Source: Oscillospiraceae bacterium
GTDB lineage: Bacteria; Bacillota; Clostridia; Oscillospirales; Ruminococcaceae
Direction: 5' to 3'
DNA: 64,000 nucleotides
Assembly (NCBI GenBank): GCA_900770285.1
Contig: CAAGJO010000024.1
Coordinates: forward strand, 56,215-120,214
Shown: positions 1 to 7,633 of the stretch, in pieces
How positions within the stretch are numbered: the stretch's first letter is position 1
Layout of the letters: the number at the start of each line of letters is the position of its first letter
Notes under the pieces: model-generated
What the model saw: only the letters and a program-made list of their open reading frames with translations
Databases searched by the model: none
What the model was told of the DNA's origin: nothing
Made by a program: the position numbers and the translations under genes

Positions 1-278
1 CAGCAGAAGGCTATGACCGCAAGCATTGATTTTATGGATAAACTTGAACCTTCAGTAGAATAAAGAGTCCTCTCCGTTCCGAAAAGACGGGAAGTCAGCT
101 CTTCGCTTTCTGCAATAATTCCCTCAGCCTCATAAAGATAATCTGCACCTTTAATTTCTGTTATGTCCAAAGGCTCCATGCCATGAACAGGAATACCCTT
201 ATGTCCCGGCATATGAAATCTGCTGTTTTTTTTGTTTTTATATTCATTTACAAAATCGTTTATAGGCGTGTATGACAT
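1..278 (-). CDS. Orn/Lys/Arg decarboxylase family, N-terminal part (runs off window)
   Basis: The first 92 codons are visible; the rest lies beyond the left edge. The N-terminus reads RFHMPGHKG near residues 20-28, then DITEIKGADYLYEA and LFGTERTLYSTEGSSLSI. This is the opening of the PLP-dependent Orn/Lys/Arg decarboxylase major domain (SpeA/LdcC-like, fold-type I). The family removes CO2 from a basic amino acid to make polyamine precursors in the cytoplasm. In Clostridia such genes often lie beside tmk and holB, but that side is not visible. The ATG at 278 has a GGAGA ribosome site 6-7 nt upstream. The substrate (Arg, Lys or Orn) cannot be told from this part. Confidence 0.85.
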   Translation of the reverse strand, partial: MSYTPINDFVNEYKNKKNSRFHMPGHKGIPVHGMEPLDITEIKGADYLYEAEGIIAESEELTSRLFGTERTLYSTEGSSLSIKSMLAVIAFC

Positions 279-292
279 AAATTTCTCCAATA

Positions 293-589
293 TTATTTCT
301 GACTGTATAATGTGTTAAGCTCACACCCCACAATACTGCGGTATATTCTTTTTCTGCCACGGTTTAAAGTTCTTGCAACCGTGGAGGGAACGACACCCTC
401 CTGAGTGGCAATTTGAGCTAAATTCATATTTTTCATATAATATAACATTATATACTTCTTTTGTGTTTTCGTCAAATTCATATCCATAAGCGTGCCCATA
501 AGCTTCAAACGGTGTTCTTTTTCAGAATCACTCTCCTCTCGAATAGGATGAAAGAACCCCTGCATAATATCCCTGTCAAATTTGCTCAA
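293..589 (-). CDS. Small sigma-70 region 4-like DNA-binding protein (Xpf-like candidate)
   Basis: 98 aa. Residues about 38-88 read like sigma region 4: LTKTQKKYIMLYY, then a helix-turn-helix around NLAQIATQEGVVPSTVARTLNRG and a basic end. No region 2 is present, so it is not a full sigma factor. It starts at a TTG whose bases overlap the TGA of the upstream coiled-coil gene (TTGA), so translation is probably coupled. Small sigma-like proteins of this size are known as phage or PBSX late-gene activators (Xpf). The operon promoter carries a LexA-type box. A role in activating the nearby phage head module is inference; a general transposon or phage regulator is the alternative. Confidence 0.7.
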   Translation of the reverse strand: MSKFDRDIMQGFFHPIREESDSEKEHRLKLMGTLMDMNLTKTQKKYIMLYYMKNMNLAQIATQEGVVPSTVARTLNRGRKRIYRSIVGCELNTLYSQK

Positions 590-834
590 GCAGCCTCATC
601 TCCCGAAAAGCTTTTGATAACACTGGGACTTGGTGCTTTGGGCGAAATATGCTCTTTCATGGCAATAATCATCACACGCAATTCATAGCATTCTTCTTTC
701 AGTGTCTCAATCCGCCATTCCAGCTTATGTATTTCATCAATATCGGTTTCTGCTCTGAGCTTTTCTTTCAGCTGGTCAATTCTTTTACTAAGTTCTTCTA
801 AAGTTTGTTCATAATTTTCAATAAGCTTTTTCAT
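586..834 (-). CDS. Small coiled-coil protein, first gene of the SOS-box operon
   Basis: 82 aa from the ATG at 834, chosen because AAAGGA lies about 9 nt upstream; an upstream in-frame ATG (864) has no ribosome site. Residues 3-60 are highly charged with heptad-like leucines (ENYEQTLEELSKRIDQLKEK, then a second helix to ELRVMIIAMKEH), which predicts a helical hairpin or coiled coil. The tail is SPKAPSPSVIKSFSGDEAA. No catalytic motif is seen. Similar short coiled-coil proteins precede sigma-like regulators in clostridial prophages. The stop codon overlaps the TTG start of the sigma-like gene, so the two are made together. Function unknown. Confidence 0.7.
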   Translation of the reverse strand: MKKLIENYEQTLEELSKRIDQLKEKLRAETDIDEIHKLEWRIETLKEECYELRVMIIAMKEHISPKAPSPSVIKSFSGDEAA

Positions 835-875
835 TGCGTTTTTTCCTTTCTTTTTATTTTCCATATGGATCAAAT

Positions 876-889
876 CGAACATATGTTCT
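876..889. promoter_or_regulatory. LexA (SOS) box
   Basis: CGAACATATGTTCT contains the perfect 12-bp palindrome GAACATATGTTC and fits the Bacillus/Clostridia consensus CGAACRNRYGTTCG except for the last base. It sits at about +1 to +14 of the promoter at 897-924, a position where a bound repressor would block initiation. A lexA gene is present at 20319-20903. Confidence 0.8.
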
Positions 890-896
890 ATAATTA

Positions 897-924
897 ATGA
901 TAACACATATTTCCCAAAAGTCAA
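897..924 (-). promoter_or_regulatory. Sigma-A type promoter for the coiled-coil/sigma-like operon
   Basis: Read on the minus strand: -35 TTGACT (919-924), 16-nt spacer, -10 TATCAT (897-902). Transcription would start near 890, at the edge of the LexA-type palindrome at 876-889. Confidence 0.65.
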
Positions 925-995
925 GGAAATAGCTTAAAAATAATCTTTTTGGTTAAAATGAGGGATTTTTTACGGACAGTTTGTGCAAAATGACG

Positions 996-1024
996 TTGAC
1001 AAAAACTGAAATATAAGATATAAT
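996..1024 (+). promoter_or_regulatory. Strong sigma-A promoter for the DUF896-WYL operon
   Basis: Consensus TTGACA (996-1001), 17-nt spacer, consensus TATAAT (1019-1024). The start of transcription would be near 1031, about 120 nt before the first gene. The stretch 835-1151 holds only this promoter, the divergent SOS-box promoter and leader sequence. Confidence 0.8.
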
Positions 1025-1151
1025 AAGTATCACATTATAAGAATTTTAAAAGAATAATCACAAACAAAATCATAATTTGGTTTTGAATGTCGGGTAATTC
1101 ATAATATGAATTGCCTTTTTTGTTTTTAGTTATGAGGAAAAAGGAACTGCT

Positions 1152-1379
1152 ATGGATGAAAAAAAATTGAACCGTCTTTCTGAACTTACAAAAATCTCCC
1201 GTGAACGTGCTTTGACAGAAGCTGAAAAAGAAGAACGTGAAAAACTCAGAAATGAATACAGACAAGCTGTTACAGGAAACTTGCGCAATCAGCTGGAACA
1301 CACCACCATCATCAACCCTGACGGTACAAAAATTCATGTTAAAAACATTAAGTTTGACGGAAAGAAGGGCGGAAAGTAA
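1152..1379 (+). CDS. DUF896 (UPF0291, YnzC-like) protein
   Basis: 75 aa. It matches the small DUF896 family along its length: MDEKKLNRLSELTKISRERALTEAEK..., a central RxEYR, then TIINPDGT near the end. The family is a two-helix bundle of unknown biochemical role. In Bacillus subtilis ynzC belongs to the LexA-controlled yneA-yneB-ynzC operon, so its position beside a LexA box is notable, although the box serves the other strand. An AGGA-containing ribosome site precedes the ATG. The stop TAA overlaps the ATG of the WYL gene (TAATG), so the two form one operon. Confidence 0.85.
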   Translation: MDEKKLNRLSELTKISRERALTEAEKEEREKLRNEYRQAVTGNLRNQLEHTTIINPDGTKIHVKNIKFDGKKGGK

Positions 1380-2365
1380 TGACGGCACTTTCACGGCAAA
1401 AGCAAAAGCTGTTGATCATGGAACAGATCTTCAGGAAATATACCGATGAAAATCATTCTCTTACAGGTGTACAGCTTATTGAAATGCTCGGCAGTTACGG
1501 CATAAAAGCCGAAAGAAAAACTATTTATGACGATATTTCCACTCTCATAGAAAGCGGTCTGCCGCTGGAAATAAAAAGAATCGGTCATTCCAACTCATAT
1601 TTTCTTGCAGAGCGTGTTTTTTACGATGAAGAACTTTATATTTTAGCAGATGCAGTGGCATCTTCCCGCTTCCTCACAAAGAAAAAGTCAAACGCACTTA
1701 TAAAAAAGCTGCAGACTCTTACCTCTGAATACAAATCCAACGAGCTCAGACGTTCATTCTATGTGGAAAACCGTGCAAAATCTTTTAATGAGGCTATATA
1801 CTACAGTATAAATAAAATTCAAAACGGTATTTTTGATAATCTGGATATAACTTTTAAATACTATGAATACTCAGTAGATAAGAAAAAGCATCTCAAACAT
1901 AACGGCGAACTTTATACTGTTTCACCCTATCAGCTCATATGGGAAAACGATAAGTATTATCTCGGAGCATACTCGTATAAATATCAGAAGATATGCCGCT
2001 ATCGTGTTGACAAAATGACAAATGTGAACATTACTGACAATCAGCGTCACAAGCTTACAGATGAGGAATCAGACGAGCTGAAAAATCTGCAATCGGTTTA
2101 TTCCATGTACGGCGGAAAAAAAGAAACTGTTACCATACAGTTTGACAACAGCCTCATTGATGTAGTTATGGACCGTTTCGGCGAAAAAATCAACTGCACA
2201 AAAAATTCAGACAGTACATTTTACATAACTACCGAAGTTGAAATTGCACCAACATTTTGGGGCTGGATTTTCCAATTCGGCAGCAAAGTTAAAATTTTAG
2301 CTCCGCAGAATGTCGTTCATATGGCAAAGAAAGAACTTAATGAACTTATTAACAGCTATTCATAA
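1379..2365 (+). CDS. WYL-domain transcriptional regulator (DeoR-like HTH + WYL)
   Basis: 328 aa. Residues about 5-65 form a winged helix-turn-helix of the HTH_11 type (GVQLIEMLGSYGIKAERKTIYDDI). Residues about 150-225 form the WYL domain, with VSPYQLIWENDKYYLGAY and then CRYRVDKM. A C-terminal WCX-like extension follows. WYL regulators bind DNA and respond to nucleic-acid or nucleotide ligands; many control DNA damage, phage or defence genes. It follows DUF896 with a 1-nt overlap. Targets are unknown; the head module that ends head-to-head with it at 2460 and the SOS-box operon are candidates by position only. Confidence 0.88.
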   Translation: MTALSRQKQKLLIMEQIFRKYTDENHSLTGVQLIEMLGSYGIKAERKTIYDDISTLIESGLPLEIKRIGHSNSYFLAERVFYDEELYILADAVASSRFLTKKKSNALIKKLQTLTSEYKSNELRRSFYVENRAKSFNEAIYYSINKIQNGIFDNLDITFKYYEYSVDKKKHLKHNGELYTVSPYQLIWENDKYYLGAYSYKYQKICRYRVDKMTNVNITDNQRHKLTDEESDELKNLQSVYSMYGGKKETVTIQFDNSLIDVVMDRFGEKINCTKNSDSTFYITTEVEIAPTFWGWIFQFGSKVKILAPQNVVHMAKKELNELINSYS

Positions 2366-2388
2366 TCTGAATATTTTTGCATTTTTAA

Positions 2389-2418
2389 ACAGCCTCAGGT
2401 GAGTACACCTGGGGCTGT
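2389..2418. terminator. Hairpin between convergent WYL and phage-module transcripts
   Basis: ACAGCCTCAGGTG and CACCTGGGGCTGT pair over 13 bp with one G-U, around the 4-nt loop AGTA. The plus side lacks a T run. On the minus strand the stem is followed by a short U-rich stretch, so it may act mainly for the phage-type operon ending at 2460. Confidence 0.6.
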
Positions 2419-2459
2419 CCGTGCGTATGAACCTTTTGAGAAGAGCAAGCTCAGAGTCG

Positions 2460-3395
2460 TCAGAGCAGACCGTCACGGTAAACAGTTATTTTAGTAATAA
2501 TTCCTTTCCTGCTGCCTGAAAGCTCTACCTTTGAAATTTTCTCGTCAACTAAAAAATCACCGTCAGAATTGCTGAAACTTGCTCTGTCGCATAAATTTTC
2601 TTCCCTGAAACCTTCATAGGTTATAAATCTGCTGACAATATGCCTGCTTGAATAATCCAGCTTTGCTTTCAGACCCTTATCTGTATCAGAAAGCCATTGC
2701 TTGTCCAAAGGATAATACTTGACTCTCACAATATCCATATCATTAGTAAGAGAATTGCTTTGAGAAAATGAATATGTGTTGTCATCATCGCCCACATCCT
2801 TCATATACACTTCGGACAGAATGTTTCCGCTGCTGACACTTTCCCCCATGGAAAGAATTTTCTCATTGTCATAGGTAAACTGCTTTGCATCGCTGTCAGT
2901 AACATAAACCGAATTGGAATTTTTTATGTATGGGTAATTTCCGAAAGCCTTACAAGCATAGGCACAAATTGCGTCCCAGATTGTAGATTTTTCTTTTACA
3001 TAAATATAGTTTACAACATCTGAAACCCCCTGCCAGCTGACTTTCGGAATGTTAGTATTCTCAGATATAATCGAGCCCAGACTGATATCATTTCTGATTC
3101 CCGGTTTTGGCTCATTCTGACCTAAAAGCATAGTATATCCACGGGATAAAAAGCTTAAAATATATCTGCCCCCGGAAAACTTTCTTGTAACATTGTCGGG
3201 CATTCCGCTGTGCAGCAGAGTATCGTTGAAATAAAGCTCAATGGTTTTTATGTCAATGATCTCACCGCTGAAAACAGCACTGCCTGAAAGTTGTGTAAAG
3301 GGGGTGTACCTCTCCCTTACAAACCGGAAATTTATTGGCTTAACAAAATCGTAATTATCATTTTTGTATATGATTTTCAGGCTTATACTGCCCAT
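2460..3395 (-). CDS. Phage baseplate hub-like protein (XkdQ / late control D type)
   Basis: 311 aa, the last gene of the phage-like cluster. The N-terminal region (FRFVRERYTPFTQLSGSAVF) and the middle (VKEKSTIWDAICAYACKAFGNYPYI) resemble XkdQ or gpD hub proteins, which start the tail tube beneath the spike. The assignment rests on pattern and gene order, not on a strict motif. Its start overlaps the stop of the 123-aa gene upstream. It is odd that a hub-like protein is present while sheath, tube and tape-measure genes are absent. It could also be a diverged carbohydrate-binding or adaptor protein. Confidence 0.5.
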   Translation of the reverse strand: MGSISLKIIYKNDNYDFVKPINFRFVRERYTPFTQLSGSAVFSGEIIDIKTIELYFNDTLLHSGMPDNVTRKFSGGRYILSFLSRGYTMLLGQNEPKPGIRNDISLGSIISENTNIPKVSWQGVSDVVNYIYVKEKSTIWDAICAYACKAFGNYPYIKNSNSVYVTDSDAKQFTYDNEKILSMGESVSSGNILSEVYMKDVGDDDNTYSFSQSNSLTNDMDIVRVKYYPLDKQWLSDTDKGLKAKLDYSSRHIVSRFITYEGFREENLCDRASFSNSDGDFLVDEKISKVELSGSRKGIITKITVYRDGLL

Positions 3396-3766
3396 TAATC
3401 AGCCACCTCCATAAATTCTATTTCAACAGTACCCAAAGGCGACAAGCTGTCAGATTCAGAAACCGCTTTTAAAAGAACCAGCTTGTTATAAAGCACACCG
3501 TCTATTACTGCATTGGCAATAATGCTCCCCGAAAGCTTTTGAAACTGATTGGCAATGTCAATAATATCATCCTTAAAAAAATGTCCTTTCAGCCTTATTT
3601 TAAAAGGATATGCACCATTTACCGCTGTATCTACATTTTCCGTCATTACCGCTATATCCGAGACCATAGCTGAGCTTTCAAATGCAATGTTTTCAAAAAA
3701 CAGTCTTATCTTTTTGTATACAAACTCTATTCTTTTGTTTTCCGATATATAATTTTCTACTGCCAT
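3395..3766 (-). CDS. Phage-module protein of unknown function
   Basis: 123 aa, not recognised. It is mixed alpha/beta by eye, with a charged start (ENKRIEFVYKKIRLFFEN) and a C-terminal strand-rich part ending GTVEIEFMEVAD. It overlaps the gene upstream by 10 nt and touches the hub-like gene downstream, so all three are co-translated. By position it could be a tail or tail-initiator protein, or what remains after loss of tail genes. Confidence 0.5.
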   Translation of the reverse strand: MAVENYISENKRIEFVYKKIRLFFENIAFESSAMVSDIAVMTENVDTAVNGAYPFKIRLKGHFFKDDIIDIANQFQKLSGSIIANAVIDGVLYNKLVLLKAVSESDSLSPLGTVEIEFMEVAD

Positions 3767-4185
3767 TCTCCTACCTCCGATTTTTTAATTATTATGACTT
3801 TAAGAATGGCTGAAATTTCTCCCTCCAGACGCTTTAAAATGCGATTTTCAGAGATTTCCGACACCTTAAGCTCCGTAACTGTATAATTCTTTGCAAAACA
3901 AAGTCCACACAAAGCCTGCTCAATAGCATCATGCAGTTCCGACTGACCATCATAAAAGCCCTGTCTGCCGTCAATGCATACATTCAGCTTAATATCACAT
4001 TCAACCCCGTATTGACTGCAATCAGACGAGCGAACCCTCGGCATTACCTTTTCCGCAGATGTTTCAAAAAAAGCTATAATGCTGTTGGGATATTTCATTG
4101 TATCTGCATTTTCATATTTTTCAAATACTGAAATCCCGCAGCCTTCAAGAATTTTCTTAATATCTGAGTTTATTTCACTTAACAA
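3757..4185 (-). CDS. Putative head-tail joining / tail completion protein
   Basis: 142 aa with no firm motif. It sits third downstream of the capsid gene, where PBSX-like and other Siphovirus or Myovirus clusters encode neck and completion proteins (XkdI/XkdJ region). Visible features are MLSEINSDIKKILEGCGISVFEKYENAD and a C-terminal VTELKVSEISENRILKR typical of small alpha/beta neck proteins. Its start abuts the stop of the 124-aa connector gene. The call rests mainly on gene order. Confidence 0.45.
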   Translation of the reverse strand: MLSEINSDIKKILEGCGISVFEKYENADTMKYPNSIIAFFETSAEKVMPRVRSSDCSQYGVECDIKLNVCIDGRQGFYDGQSELHDAIEQALCGLCFAKNYTVTELKVSEISENRILKRLEGEISAILKVIIIKKSEVGEWQ

Positions 4186-4560
4186 TCAAACCCCTCCGAA
4201 AGTGCTGAAAATAAATCCGCCGCCAATAAGGTCACTGATTGAATCAAGCACTGTTTTTCTGAGCTGAAACGCCGCCGATACCGCATTTGAATCACTGTAA
4301 TCTGAAACAGCTTTACCGCTTTGTGTCACCACTATCTTTTCTGCAAGATTACGGGAAAGTATGTATTCATAAACTCCGCACACTGCCGCCGCATATTCAC
4401 ATCGGCTTTTGTCCTCGGCAGACAGCTTTTTCTCTCCCAGTCTGCTCTCAATAAACACGGCAGAGCTTTCAATTATCTCCTGCTGATTAAATTCTTCCTT
4501 TGAAATTCCCGTAAGCTTCAAAAAAAGCTCAGCTATATTTGCCTTGCTTAACTGTGACAT
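4186..4560 (-). CDS. Putative head-tail connector protein
   Basis: 124 aa, largely helical (SQLSKANIAELFLKLTGISK..., CEYAAAVCGVYEYILSRNLAEK). Short helical proteins directly after the major capsid gene are usually gp6/XkdH-like connectors that dock on the portal and stop DNA leakage. It has a good GAAGG-type ribosome site, and a strong hairpin (4581-4620) separates it from the capsid gene. It follows the expected order terS-terL-portal-protease-capsid-connector. Confidence 0.5.
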   Translation of the reverse strand: MSQLSKANIAELFLKLTGISKEEFNQQEIIESSAVFIESRLGEKKLSAEDKSRCEYAAAVCGVYEYILSRNLAEKIVVTQSGKAVSDYSDSNAVSAAFQLRKTVLDSISDLIGGGFIFSTFGGV

Positions 4561-4580
4561 AATTATCTTCCTTTCTTATT

Positions 4581-4620
4581 TGCAAAGAGCAGCCGCCGTT
4601 AAAGGCGGCGACCCTTTGCA
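4581..4620 (-). terminator. Intercistronic hairpin after the capsid gene
   Basis: TGCAAAG pairs with CTTTGCA at the base and GCCGCC with GGCGGC near the tip. There is no following T run, so it looks like an attenuator or a 3'-end stabiliser that would raise capsid mRNA relative to the downstream neck genes. Confidence 0.55.
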
Positions 4621-4626
4621 TTTAAT

Positions 4627-5601
4627 TTAGTTTGAGGTTTTGATAAGCATTACAGAATTGGCAATAAGCTTTGTAAAGCCAAGAAGTACTGACGCTGTTA
4701 TATTGCTGGACTGAGTAATAATCTCTCTGTCTGATTCGATAAGCAAATCACTGCCGAAAACTACCTCCAAAGCACATGATTTGTCAAGTCCAACGGCAAT
4801 GTCGTCTGAAAGTCCGGGACATTTTACAAGAGTTATTCCAAAAGGAGTAGTCACAGTATTGGCTGAAACATAATCATAGCTGAAGTTTTTCATTTCTGAA
4901 ATAGAGAGAATCTTTGCCAGTACGGCAGGAGAAACAATCATTGCTGACATATTGCAGTCGGTCATTGACGCCCAGAATCCTGCCAGATCATTGTATGTAA
5001 GAGATGTGCCTGTAATTGTCGCTGCTGTAAGCCCTGTTTTAAGACCGTTTACAACGTCCACATTCATTTTTCTCGCAAGCTGCGCACCCAGATGCCTGAG
5101 CATTACGCCTACAGAATCAAGACGCTGCTTTCTCATAGCTTCGTAAGAGAAGTTGAGGCCTCGTGCATATTTTGTCATCTGTTTAACGGGAGTTGAAAGG
5201 GTAACCTCGTTAATACCAATGCTTTCCGACTGATCGACCGTTAAAGCTGTACTGCTGACTACAGTATTGAAAGCACGGTAGTCAAGGGAATCAATATATG
5301 CCACAGATGCCGCAATATCGCCGAAAATTGACGCATCTTCCATGCCCTGCTTTATGGTTCTGCGAATATATTCAGGAAAAAGAACAGACGCCTCTCCGTT
5401 CTGAAAGAATTTCTCCACCTTATCAGAATTTTTTCCGCTTACTTTAATATCAAAACGCTTTAGCTGTCGCTCAAAAGCGTCCAGATTTTCCAAAGCAGTA
5501 CCTTTGTAACCGTCTGTTGGGTCAAGCTCCTCCAGAACCTGTGTAAAGCTTTTTCCGCTGATTGAATAAAAATCCTTATTAAGTTTAATTGTGTCGTACA
5601 T
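4627..5601 (-). CDS. Phage major capsid protein (HK97-fold, XkdG-like)
   Basis: 324 aa. The N-terminal half has a typical helical arm and an E-loop region (FQNGEASVLFPEYIRRTIKQG). The middle has SLDYRAFNTVVSSTALTV and KQMTKYARGLNFSYEAMR, and the C-terminal part carries P- and A-domain strands ending SVMLIKTSN. This arrangement and the location behind an XkdF-like gene match PBSX-type capsid proteins, which form the icosahedral shell. The ribosome site GGAGAAA lies before the ATG. It is full length for the family and free of frameshifts, so selection may have kept it. Confidence 0.75.
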   Translation of the reverse strand: MYDTIKLNKDFYSISGKSFTQVLEELDPTDGYKGTALENLDAFERQLKRFDIKVSGKNSDKVEKFFQNGEASVLFPEYIRRTIKQGMEDASIFGDIAASVAYIDSLDYRAFNTVVSSTALTVDQSESIGINEVTLSTPVKQMTKYARGLNFSYEAMRKQRLDSVGVMLRHLGAQLARKMNVDVVNGLKTGLTAATITGTSLTYNDLAGFWASMTDCNMSAMIVSPAVLAKILSISEMKNFSYDYVSANTVTTPFGITLVKCPGLSDDIAVGLDKSCALEVVFGSDLLIESDREIITQSSNITASVLLGFTKLIANSVMLIKTSN

Positions 5602-5615
5602 AAAATTTCTCCTTT

Positions 5616-6485
5616 TCAGTTAATTTTAAAATTGTTGTTATGTTTTTTCTGTTCATTGAAATCATCTGTTTTCTGAATATTCTGAGAATGCTTTTGCAAA
5701 TCCTTTTCAAGAGAATCCTTTAGCCTGCAAAGAGAGAACATATCCATGGGTTTTGTAAGCTCGCTGACTGTTTTTACCGATAAAACAGGATTGCACAAAA
5801 AGCTTAACCTGAGAATTTCCTTTTTAACCATATCTCTTGCAAAAGCATTTTCTGATTTTAATCTAGAATTTTCATCCTGCAGAGTTTTTGAATCATTTTT
5901 TCCGAATTTCTTTGTAACTCCTGCATTTCTCTGTGCAGGAACAGCCACAAACGACCATTCATAAGCGTCCCTGGGTTCATCAAGAATTACATAGCATAGC
6001 TTGCCGTCATATTCGCCGCCTTTAACGTGGGAACATGGTGAAACTTTTATATCTTCTCCGCAGATAGAACAGGTCTGACTTTTTACCGAACAGCTTACTG
6101 AAACTTCCTTTTTAATTCCCCCGTTGATTTCAGCAATAAGATCAGCATTTTTTGAAGTTTTGACCATATAAGCCTTTGCGCAAAGATATACATACGGCGT
6201 TCCGTATTGAGTAAGCTTTGAATTATCCGTTTTGACTTCTGTGTCAAAAATTCGTGCGGTCTGATTTTCACCCTTTGGATCATGGTCAAAAATACCCGTT
6301 TTTCCAAGGAACAATTCTGCAAGCTTATAAAGGGCGTCAACAGAAAAACAATCAAAATCCCTGTCGATATCATTGTCACAAAGAATAAGCGGAAAGGCAA
6401 AAATCTCATCAGCCGTCAACGGCTTTCTGGTATATTTATTTACCTTTTCAAGCAGCTCATCATTCATTTCAAAATCATTTTCCAT
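5616..6485 (-). CDS. XkdF-like prohead protease/scaffold
   Basis: 289 aa from the ATG at 6485, chosen for the strong AAAGGAGG site about 8 nt upstream. Residues 1-200 resemble the XkdF-like phage serine protease domain: PLILCDNDIDRDFD, a histidine in GIFDHDPKGENQTARI, then SVSCSVKS and EWSFVAVPAQRNAG. A Cys-rich insert (CSICGEDIKVSPCSH) looks like a small metal-binding knuckle, as seen in clostridial homologues. The rest, to about residue 289, is helical and charged, like a scaffold tail. The family cleaves scaffold and capsid during head maturation. It overlaps the portal gene by 11 nt. Confidence 0.65.
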   Translation of the reverse strand: MENDFEMNDELLEKVNKYTRKPLTADEIFAFPLILCDNDIDRDFDCFSVDALYKLAELFLGKTGIFDHDPKGENQTARIFDTEVKTDNSKLTQYGTPYVYLCAKAYMVKTSKNADLIAEINGGIKKEVSVSCSVKSQTCSICGEDIKVSPCSHVKGGEYDGKLCYVILDEPRDAYEWSFVAVPAQRNAGVTKKFGKNDSKTLQDENSRLKSENAFARDMVKKEILRLSFLCNPVLSVKTVSELTKPMDMFSLCRLKDSLEKDLQKHSQNIQKTDDFNEQKKHNNNFKIN

Positions 6486-7632
6486 TAAGATTACCTCCTT
6501 TCGTTTTTGCATTTTCAAGTTCGATCTGTTCTGCCTGAGCATTATATAATCTGGCTCTTGCCAACGATTCTTCGTCCTGCAAATTTATTGATGCCCAGTC
6601 CACAGATACATCGCAGGCAAAGCCTTGAAGTCTTAAATAAGTTATGGCAATTTTTCTCAGGACGGGAGTAAGAACACGTCTGAAATATTCCAGTTCACTG
6701 GTGAGTATATCCGCCTGCTGAGCTGACATTCTTTCGGTTGTGGACCAATTCAATCCCAACAGGAAGGGTGGAATTGAGAGCTTTGAAATTATCTGTTCCA
6801 AAATCTGACGAACAGGAATTTCAGTATCAATTATCTGATTATCCGCACCGATAACCTTGATCTCAACATCGCCCACAGCCACAAAATCCTTTACGCAGCC
6901 GTTTCTGGCACTGTTCATTCCGTCTGCCCATTCTTTTGCAATTTCCATAGCATGCTCTTTGGCAAATGTTTTATCATTTTCGTCTGACGGATTATATGTT
7001 ATGGCATAACGCACATTTCCCACACGGTCAAAATTCTGCCCGATACTTTGATATATTCTCTTTAAAATATCGCTAAGGGCAGGAATCCCCCTGAGGATCG
7101 AAATACCATCAGGATGCTTTGGAGTTGGATTTATTGTGGAATAAAGTAGACGATCAGTATTTAACCTAGGAATATCTTCGCTTTTAAACAGCGGTTCTAT
7201 GATAATCATATCATTATCTCCGGATTTAACTTTAAAAAGACTGCTGTCCGCAACATAAAGCTTTTTTATAGTACGCTGTTCCTTATCCGTCACAATTTCT
7301 CCCAGAGCTTTTCCGTAAACCAGAAGAGAATCCAGATACATATCCATAAAGGTATGGATTGAACAGCCGGAGCAGTTAACCGGAACATCGGTCAAAAAGC
7401 TATCCAAAACCTTTTGCGCTTTTGAATTGTCAGCCGTAATCTCAAAATCGCCCACAAGACGGATTATTTTTGTAATGCAGGCATCCAGAATCGGAATATC
7501 CTTTCGCAGAGAGTCATAAATTCCTTCTTCAAGTGCATTTCTTGTAGGTGCAAGCTTAAATATTTCATTATCCTGAAAACGTTCAGCAGTTTTCACTGAG
7601 CTTTTATATGTTTTTTTACTGAATCCTTTCAT
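6475..7632 (-). CDS. Phage portal protein
   Basis: 385 aa from the ATG at 7632, preceded by GAAAGGA. Typical portal features include DACITKIIRLVGDFEI at the N-terminus, PDGISILRGIPALSDILKRI in the clip/stem region, and PPFLLGLNWSTTERMSAQQA followed by a long C-terminal helix. Portal proteins form the dodecameric ring through which terminase pumps DNA. The gene begins 1 nt after the large terminase stop and overlaps the XkdF-like start, so the cluster is tightly coupled. Length is slightly short for the family but looks complete. Confidence 0.85.
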   Translation of the reverse strand: MKGFSKKTYKSSVKTAERFQDNEIFKLAPTRNALEEGIYDSLRKDIPILDACITKIIRLVGDFEITADNSKAQKVLDSFLTDVPVNCSGCSIHTFMDMYLDSLLVYGKALGEIVTDKEQRTIKKLYVADSSLFKVKSGDNDMIIIEPLFKSEDIPRLNTDRLLYSTINPTPKHPDGISILRGIPALSDILKRIYQSIGQNFDRVGNVRYAITYNPSDENDKTFAKEHAMEIAKEWADGMNSARNGCVKDFVAVGDVEIKVIGADNQIIDTEIPVRQILEQIISKLSIPPFLLGLNWSTTERMSAQQADILTSELEYFRRVLTPVLRKIAITYLRLQGFACDVSVDWASINLQDEESLARARLYNAQAEQIELENAKTKGGNLNGK

Positions 7633-7633
7633 T

